Below are positions 16,720-21,399 of a stretch of 21,399 nt of DNA, piece by piece (the stretch's first letter is position 1; each line of letters begins with the position of its first letter). The notes under the pieces were generated by a model that ran no database searches, was not told where the DNA came from, and worked only from the letters and a program-made list of their open reading frames with translations. Made by a program: the position numbers and the translations under genes. Origin of the DNA: Lunatibacter sp035460985 (GTDB taxonomy: Bacteria > Bacteroidota > Bacteroidia > Cytophagales > Cyclobacteriaceae); contig DATHWC010000095.1 in the NCBI GenBank assembly GCA_035460985.1, positions 1 to 21,399 of the forward strand, read 5' to 3'.

Positions 16720-18138
16720 ATGACGCTCGAACTAAATGACATGCAGGGACTTCTGATCCGTGGATTTGGAAATCTACTTGGAGCGCAATACGTATTGCTT
16801 CGCTTTACGGATGCGGCACTTGGAAAAGAATATATTGGCGAACTGCTCCCCCTGATTACCCCGGCTACCGAAAAGCCAACGGATCATGCCATCCAGATAG
16901 CATTTACCTTTTCAGGATTTTCATATTTGAAGTTGCCTGACGAGGGGTTAGCAAGTTTTTCAAGGGAGTTTCGGGAAGGTATGGCTGAAGACCACCGTCA
17001 GTTTATACTTGGAGATAGCGGGGAGAATGCGCCGGACAATTGGGTATGGGGAAATCCCGCCCAGGAGGAAATCCACCTGTTGTTGATTATCTATTCAAAG
17101 AATGCGGAGACTTTAGCTGAAAAGCTTCTTTTTGAAAAAGCACGGGCTGACCAGTACGGGGTAGTTGAGTTGCATACCCTACCCACGGGACTGTTGCAGG
17201 ACCACAAGGAGCATTTTGGGTTTCGGGATGATATATCAAGACCCATTATCGAGGAATTGGTTGAAAACGTCGCAAAGAAAGTCGGTGTTACTTTTCCTGC
17301 TGGGGAATTTATCATGGGATACAAAAACCTATACGATGAATTCGCTCCCGCGCCCTATTTATCACCTACCCACGACCAGATGAATATCCTTCCCTCGTCG
17401 CCGGATTTTGCGGATAAGAAGGATTTTGGGAGGAATGGGACATATTTGGTATTTAGGCAGATGGAGCAGGATGTATTTGGATTCTGGGACTACCTTAAAA
17501 GTCAAGGAAAAGACAGTGAAGAATCCATTTGCTTAGCCAGTAAAATGGTAGGCCGATGGCCAGATGGGTCTCCGCTGACTTTGACACCTGAAAAAGCGGA
17601 TCCTTCACTTAGTACGGCAAATGCTTTTGGGTTTTGGAAGGAGGATAAAGCCGGGTTGAAATGCCCCATTGGAGCCCATATCCGAAGAACCAATCCAAGA
17701 GACCACCTTGTGACCGAGCGTACGCAAAAAGATTCCAGTGAAATGGCCGCCAAGCATCGCATGCTGCGCAAAGGACGACCTTACGGTACACCGGTTTCCG
17801 AACCCCTTGAACCTAAAGGTATCATGGAATTGCCCAAGGATAATGAAAGGAGGGGGTTGCACTTCCTGTGTCTGGTAACGGATATTAGACGGCAGTTTGA
17901 ATTTGTGCAAAACAATTGGGTGAACTTCCACAAGTTCGGTGGGCAGGAACACGATGCGGATCCGATCATCGGCAACCACTACAAATCCGATAAGGTCGTT
18001 ACCGATGAATTTAGTATTCCCGAGTATCCCGTAAAACGTAAACTTAAGAACATCCCGAATTTCACGCTTATCAAGGGTGGTAGTTATTTCTTTTTTCCGG
18101 GAATCAGGGCACTAACATACTTAGCCAGCCATGAATAA
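16720..18138 (+). CDS. DyP-type haem peroxidase (long form, GxxDD variant)
   Basis: This 472-residue protein carries the core motifs of dye-decolorising peroxidases: HFGFRDDISRPI at 165-176, CPIGAHIRRTNPRD at 315-328 and HRMLRKGRPYG at 346-356, then RRQFEFVQNNWVN at 390-402. By analogy with fungal-type DyPs, His320 is the proximal haem ligand, Asp170 the distal catalytic acid and Arg350 the distal arginine. The usual GxxDG motif reads GFRDD here: the catalytic Asp stays but the last Gly is Asp. It has no Tat or Sec signal and should be cytoplasmic, unlike EfeB. It starts 4 bases after the membrane protein gene and overlaps the next gene by 8 bases (ATGAATAA), so the three should be translated together. 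Peroxidase activity is likely; the reductant is unknown. Confidence 0.88.
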   Translation: MTLELNDMQGLLIRGFGNLLGAQYVLLRFTDAALGKEYIGELLPLITPATEKPTDHAIQIAFTFSGFSYLKLPDEGLASFSREFREGMAEDHRQFILGDSGENAPDNWVWGNPAQEEIHLLLIIYSKNAETLAEKLLFEKARADQYGVVELHTLPTGLLQDHKEHFGFRDDISRPIIEELVENVAKKVGVTFPAGEFIMGYKNLYDEFAPAPYLSPTHDQMNILPSSPDFADKKDFGRNGTYLVFRQMEQDVFGFWDYLKSQGKDSEESICLASKMVGRWPDGSPLTLTPEKADPSLSTANAFGFWKEDKAGLKCPIGAHIRRTNPRDHLVTERTQKDSSEMAAKHRMLRKGRPYGTPVSEPLEPKGIMELPKDNERRGLHFLCLVTDIRRQFEFVQNNWVNFHKFGGQEHDADPIIGNHYKSDKVVTDEFSIPEYPVKRKLKNIPNFTLIKGGSYFFFPGIRALTYLASHE

Positions 18139-19096
18139 AACAGCTAAACATTCCACCGAAGAAAAGGAAATCCAGGAAATCATAAAAACGATGAAGGATT
18201 TTCTCTCAAAGACCTATCCGGATGGGAAAATAAAAAGAAATTTCCATCCCAAGATGCACGGATGCTTATCGGCTACCTTAGTCATCCGCAATGACATACC
18301 GGAAAATCTTAGACATGGATTGTTTCAACACCCCAAAACCTATGATGTTTGGCTACGGTTTTCAAATGCGCCTCCAAAGATCGGATCGGATAAAGGAAGT
18401 TCCGGTAGGGGCCTAGCCATCAAGGTTTTGGGTGTGCCGGGACCTGTACTTGAAGCAGATCCACTAGGCCTTAACTGCCAAAATTTCCTAATGACGACCA
18501 GCCCCATTCTTTCTGCCTGGAATATTCCACTTTACACCAAAGCCATTAAGGCCATTTTAAAGGGATGGAAACAACAATTAATTTTTGCACTTAACCCGAA
18601 GCATTGGAGAAGCCTGTATTTAACCCTGAAATATTCTAAAAAGCACGACAACCTATTGGCCCAAACCTATTTCTCGGGAGGGGCGTTTTCCCTTGGTCCC
18701 GAACTCTTTGTCAAGTTTCTGCTGAAACCGCAAAATTCTGGTTTGGGTTATTCGCTGGAACAAGAAAAGACGGATAATTTTCTGAGAGATCAGTTATCTG
18801 TCGATGTTCAAAAAGCCAGTCAGGGCTTCACGTTTTGTGTGCAGGTACAAGAAAATGAAAAAACAGAGCCTGTGGAGGATACGTCCATCGTCTGGAAAAC
18901 AGGCGCAGTTCCGGTAGCAGATCTGATTATACCCAAACAGGAATTCGATTTCGGGCAGCGAAACGAATTCGGGGAAGCGCTTTCGTTTTCTCCTTGGGTG
19001 TGCATGGAGGCCCACCAACCTGTCGGAGCTATTAACAGGGTAAGAAAAGCCGTCTACAAGGAATTGGCTGAATTCAGGAATAGTGCGTCAGTCTAG
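18131..19096 (+). CDS. Catalase-like haem protein (short, y4iL-like group)
   Basis: The 321-residue protein follows the catalase fold in shortened form (true catalases are about 480 or more residues). RNFHPKMHG at 36-44 aligns with the distal-histidine motif of catalases, giving His39. RFSN at 77-80 and GRGLAIKVLG at 92-101 match conserved core strands, and QNF with Asn118 sits where the distal Asn is expected. RKAVY at 305-309 keeps the Arg-x-x-x-Tyr spacing of the proximal haem ligand, so Tyr309 is the likely ligand. Relatives include y4iL-type catalase-related proteins, and the wider group contains allene oxide synthases that act on fatty acid hydroperoxides. It may therefore use H2O2 or an organic hydroperoxide. 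There is no signal peptide. The gene overlaps the DyP gene by 8 bases. Confidence 0.83.
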   Translation: MNKTAKHSTEEKEIQEIIKTMKDFLSKTYPDGKIKRNFHPKMHGCLSATLVIRNDIPENLRHGLFQHPKTYDVWLRFSNAPPKIGSDKGSSGRGLAIKVLGVPGPVLEADPLGLNCQNFLMTTSPILSAWNIPLYTKAIKAILKGWKQQLIFALNPKHWRSLYLTLKYSKKHDNLLAQTYFSGGAFSLGPELFVKFLLKPQNSGLGYSLEQEKTDNFLRDQLSVDVQKASQGFTFCVQVQENEKTEPVEDTSIVWKTGAVPVADLIIPKQEFDFGQRNEFGEALSFSPWVCMEAHQPVGAINRVRKAVYKELAEFRNSASV

Positions 19097-20992
19097 GAAA
19101 TTTTTAATAAAGGGATTTGTAAAGGTTTCGCCTCCGAAATTTGCCTGATGTTTTTTCCAATCCTCATAGTTGGGAAATGCGACGGACACCATTTCTTTAG
19201 ACCAAGGAAGTAAGGAAAGACCCCAATGGGGAATTCCTCCAATTTCAACCAGTTCGGCTTCCAGCCGTTTCAGCAATGAAATAGTACCCGTTACTCCCTT
19301 TACACTCACCACCTCAATCATGCAGGTGTCGTATTGGTTCATCATGGAAAAATAAGCGGGGCACTGTTTGACATATCGCAAAGAAAAAGGTGCTGCCAGA
19401 TAATGTCCGTATTCCATCGCTTCTTTGCAGACCTTGATAATCAGATCCACTGCGTCGAAAGCCTTGTCAATATCAAATCCCAGTTCGATGGCATAGCCGT
19501 AAAATTTAAGTTCACCCAGGCCTTGGTCCAATACTTTATTATATACATCTTCAAAACCGCCTCCCTTCTCCGCATAATCCTCCAACCGTATTAGAGAATT
19601 ATTGGTCAACCGGGGGATGTTTTGTGAATTCCTGTTAAAGATCCACGAGGATAACCTGCCAGAAATCGAAATCCCGGATACAAAAGAGGATAGATAATTG
19701 CGGTTCTGTTGCGCGTTTGGTGGCACCTTACAGGAATGGGTATAATTCCGGGTGGTCACCAAACACTTTCTAGCAGGAACGTCTTCCGTTTCATCTATGT
19801 AGGGATTGATCAACACTTCAAAATGCCTATGGCTGTTGATAAATTTATAGAGATCTCCTTCCCGCATTTTGGCTTTAAATGCTTGCCATTCCCATACAGT
19901 GCGTTCTTCGTATAGCCGGTAAGTCTCCTGTACTTCGATAATCATGGAAAAAACCAGTCCCATCGAACCCACTCCGACCATAATCGCGTGAAAAGTGCCA
20001 TCATCCTGAATGAGTTCGATATTCTGATCTTGCATATCCCTGTCAGCCAGAAACAGCTCCCGGTCAGTTATACCCTCCGAGGGTTCGATGCGGTAAGCCT
20101 TTCCCCCCGTGCCAACAATGGTCATAGACCTGACAATACTTGGTAGGGGACCAATGCCTATTCCAGAACCATGCGTAGAGGTGGCGATCGCACCGGAGAT
20201 GGATTGTATGCTTGATCCACCTTTGTTCATCAGCGCTAGCCCTTCTTTTTCCAGAGCGGTTATTAACTGGTGTACTTTTGTACCCCCGCTGGTTTCAAAT
20301 AGGTAATGCTTTTCTGTGGATTTTTTGTTTTGGAAATTTACTTCCACATCAAATCCATCCACATATTCCGGCTTGATAAATTGGGTGGCTTTACGCTGGG
20401 TCAGGTTCAAGTCGTGGGTGCATATGATAAAATCCTCACATTGGGCGATTGGGGTTAGCGCATGACCGGAACCTATGGCCCTGATTTTTCTGCCCTCATC
20501 TTCTGCCTTGAGGATGATATCCTTTACTTCCTGCAATCCCTCATAATCGTATGTGCTCCATCTATCAGATATTTTCTCGAAGTCAGTATGGCTACCGCTG
20601 CCGGGAACAAATATTTTCAAGGGTTCTGAACTGTAGTTTCCATACCAATTGCTCCAACGTTGTCGATAGGGAAAGTCACTTTTGTATATTTTACTGTAGG
20701 AAAGCTCATTGTCCAGGGAAAGCATAACGTGCTCGTGGCTTGGAGAAGTTTTGTTCAGCCTCGCTTCAATCTTTCTTCGAACCCATTTGGGGTGGACTAC
20801 AAAGTTGACCCGTTTTACCCATTGGTTTCTCCGTTCCCGGGTGCAATGATTGGTTAGGGAGTCGTCCAAATCTTCTATTCGTTCGGGGAGGTTTTTGCGG
20901 TTAAACACTACCGCTGTCAACAGTCTAAATACAACCCACGATATGATGGCGTTACCTTTCTTTTTTTGAATGAATGTGGCAAAAAGTAGCAT
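19088..20992 (-). CDS. VAO-type FAD-linked oxidase, aldonolactone oxidase family, with N-terminal extension
   Basis: From the ATG at 20992 the protein is 634 residues; an in-frame TTG at 21160 would give 690, but the added 56 residues are AT-driven and uncharacteristic, so I prefer the ATG. Numbered from the TTG, the FAD-binding part spans about 180-420, with RAIGSGHALTPIA at 227-239 (His233 matches the histidine that binds FAD covalently in alditol/aldonolactone oxidases) and TSTHGSG at 327-333. The C-terminus has IPHWG (643-647) and ends in FTNPFIKNFLD, as in arabinonolactone/gulonolactone oxidases. Such enzymes oxidise a hydroxyl or lactone and usually reduce O2 to H2O2. The basic region before residue 180 is unlike typical members and has hydrophobic patches. 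Its end overlaps the catalase-like gene by 9 bases. Confidence 0.85.
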   Translation of the reverse strand: MLLFATFIQKKKGNAIISWVVFRLLTAVVFNRKNLPERIEDLDDSLTNHCTRERRNQWVKRVNFVVHPKWVRRKIEARLNKTSPSHEHVMLSLDNELSYSKIYKSDFPYRQRWSNWYGNYSSEPLKIFVPGSGSHTDFEKISDRWSTYDYEGLQEVKDIILKAEDEGRKIRAIGSGHALTPIAQCEDFIICTHDLNLTQRKATQFIKPEYVDGFDVEVNFQNKKSTEKHYLFETSGGTKVHQLITALEKEGLALMNKGGSSIQSISGAIATSTHGSGIGIGPLPSIVRSMTIVGTGGKAYRIEPSEGITDRELFLADRDMQDQNIELIQDDGTFHAIMVGVGSMGLVFSMIIEVQETYRLYEERTVWEWQAFKAKMREGDLYKFINSHRHFEVLINPYIDETEDVPARKCLVTTRNYTHSCKVPPNAQQNRNYLSSFVSGISISGRLSSWIFNRNSQNIPRLTNNSLIRLEDYAEKGGGFEDVYNKVLDQGLGELKFYGYAIELGFDIDKAFDAVDLIIKVCKEAMEYGHYLAAPFSLRYVKQCPAYFSMMNQYDTCMIEVVSVKGVTGTISLLKRLEAELVEIGGIPHWGLSLLPWSKEMVSVAFPNYEDWKKHQANFGGETFTNPFIKNFLD

Positions 20993-21199
20993 AGAGGATT
21001 GGGTTAGATTTTTGGTGAAGAAGTTTACTAATATAGGTGTATTGTTTGGTTCAAGCAAAAAAAAGGTAAGTAATATTTTGGTTTTTTGGGGATCGTAGAT
21101 TTTCTGAAAAATTTGATATAGAGGCAAGCCAAAAAGGTTTGAAATTGTGTGAATTTTCAAATTTGGGAATATGCAAAGAGGGAAATATACGTCTCAATT

Positions 21200-21295
21200 A
21201 GCTCCGTAGGAGCGGCCGGCATAGTAGCCATGGGTTTCAACCCATGGGCAATCGCAACCAAATAACCCAGAAGTGCCGTAGGCACGACCGATATT
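21200..21295. repeat. REP-like element: two related palindromes flanking a longer one
   Basis: GCTCCGTAGGAGC (21201-21213) and GTGCCGTAGGCAC (21273-21285) are hairpins with the same GTA loop and similar flanks (CGGCCGGCAT and CGACCGATAT), 72 bases apart. Two stem pairs differ between copies by compensatory changes. Between them CCATGGGTT (21228-21236) pairs exactly with AACCCATGG (21239-21247). This layout is typical of short interspersed REP-type repeats linked to REP-associated tyrosine transposases; no such gene is in the window. Confidence 0.65.
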
Positions 21296-21399
21296 TTTTC
21301 GCAGAAAAGTAGAGTATTGCCTCTAGGAGATATTGAAGAAGAAGTTTTTAGGCCTAATAAAATGGCAGCGACGTTCCTGAAGCTAAGTCGGCATGATCT
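21296..21399 (+). other. Window edge with a possible gene start
   Basis: The last 100 bases hold no complete gene. An ATG at 21362-21364 opens a frame (MAATFLKLSRHD) that runs off the window edge after 12 codons. This is too short to call a gene. Confidence 0.2.

Noticed and set aside
17605..17979. 124-residue minus-strand frame
   Set aside because: It is a shadow of the DyP-type peroxidase gene, overlapping its haem-binding motifs.
18131..19096. Truncated catalase pseudogene
   Set aside because: The frame is intact, is translationally coupled to the upstream gene, and retains distal His39 and proximal Tyr309; the short length fits the catalase-related group.
20993..21160. N-terminal 56 residues of the flavin oxidase from a TTG start
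   Set aside because: TTG starts are uncommon, the residues are AT-driven and unlike the family, and an ATG exists at 20992. This remains uncertain.
21200..21295. CRISPR-like array
   Set aside because: There are only two short palindromic copies with differing stems and a third unrelated palindrome between them; REP-type repeats explain them better.

Overview
The window looks like the chromosome of a Bacteroidota bacterium, probably of the Cytophagales type. The signs are an adjacent SusC/SusD outer-membrane pair, several lipoproteins with Bacteroidota-style lipoboxes, AT-rich leaders with little Shine-Dalgarno sequence, and a promoter of the form TTG-N20-TAnnTTTG. The assignment to Cytophagales is inference; there is no rRNA or marker gene to fix it. 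No tRNA, rRNA, CRISPR array or transposase gene was seen.

Left part (1-8687). The window opens inside an arylamine N-acetyltransferase gene, followed by a LOG-family nucleotide phosphoribohydrolase. A large minus-strand gene then encodes a lipoprotein with a sorbosone-dehydrogenase-like propeller, a helical-repeat middle and a C-terminal haem c domain. Divergent from it, behind a good promoter, lies a two-gene lipoprotein operon: aldose 1-epimerase and an SMP-30/gluconolactonase-like hydrolase. Together these three could interconvert, oxidise and delactonise aldoses in the periplasm. A geranylgeranyl-reductase-type flavoprotein and a small unknown protein follow on the minus strand.

Middle part (8688-14812). 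A SusC/RagA TonB-dependent transporter and its SusD/RagB lipoprotein form an operon that ends at a strong symmetrical hairpin. A minus-strand AraC-family regulator faces it. Upstream of susC are two direct repeats exactly 21 bp apart, a plausible AraC-type operator. No glycoside hydrolase accompanies the pair, so the substrate is unknown.

Right part (14813-21399). A tightly packed three-gene plus-strand operon encodes an unrecognised membrane protein with two apparently duplicated soluble domains, a DyP-type peroxidase and a short catalase-like haem protein. A convergent gene, overlapping the operon's last gene at the 3' end, encodes a VAO-type flavin oxidase of the aldonolactone oxidase family. 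A flavin oxidase that may produce H2O2, next to two haem proteins that may use it and a membrane protein of unknown role, is the best candidate here for an undescribed system. The right edge carries REP-like palindromes whose stems show compensatory base changes.
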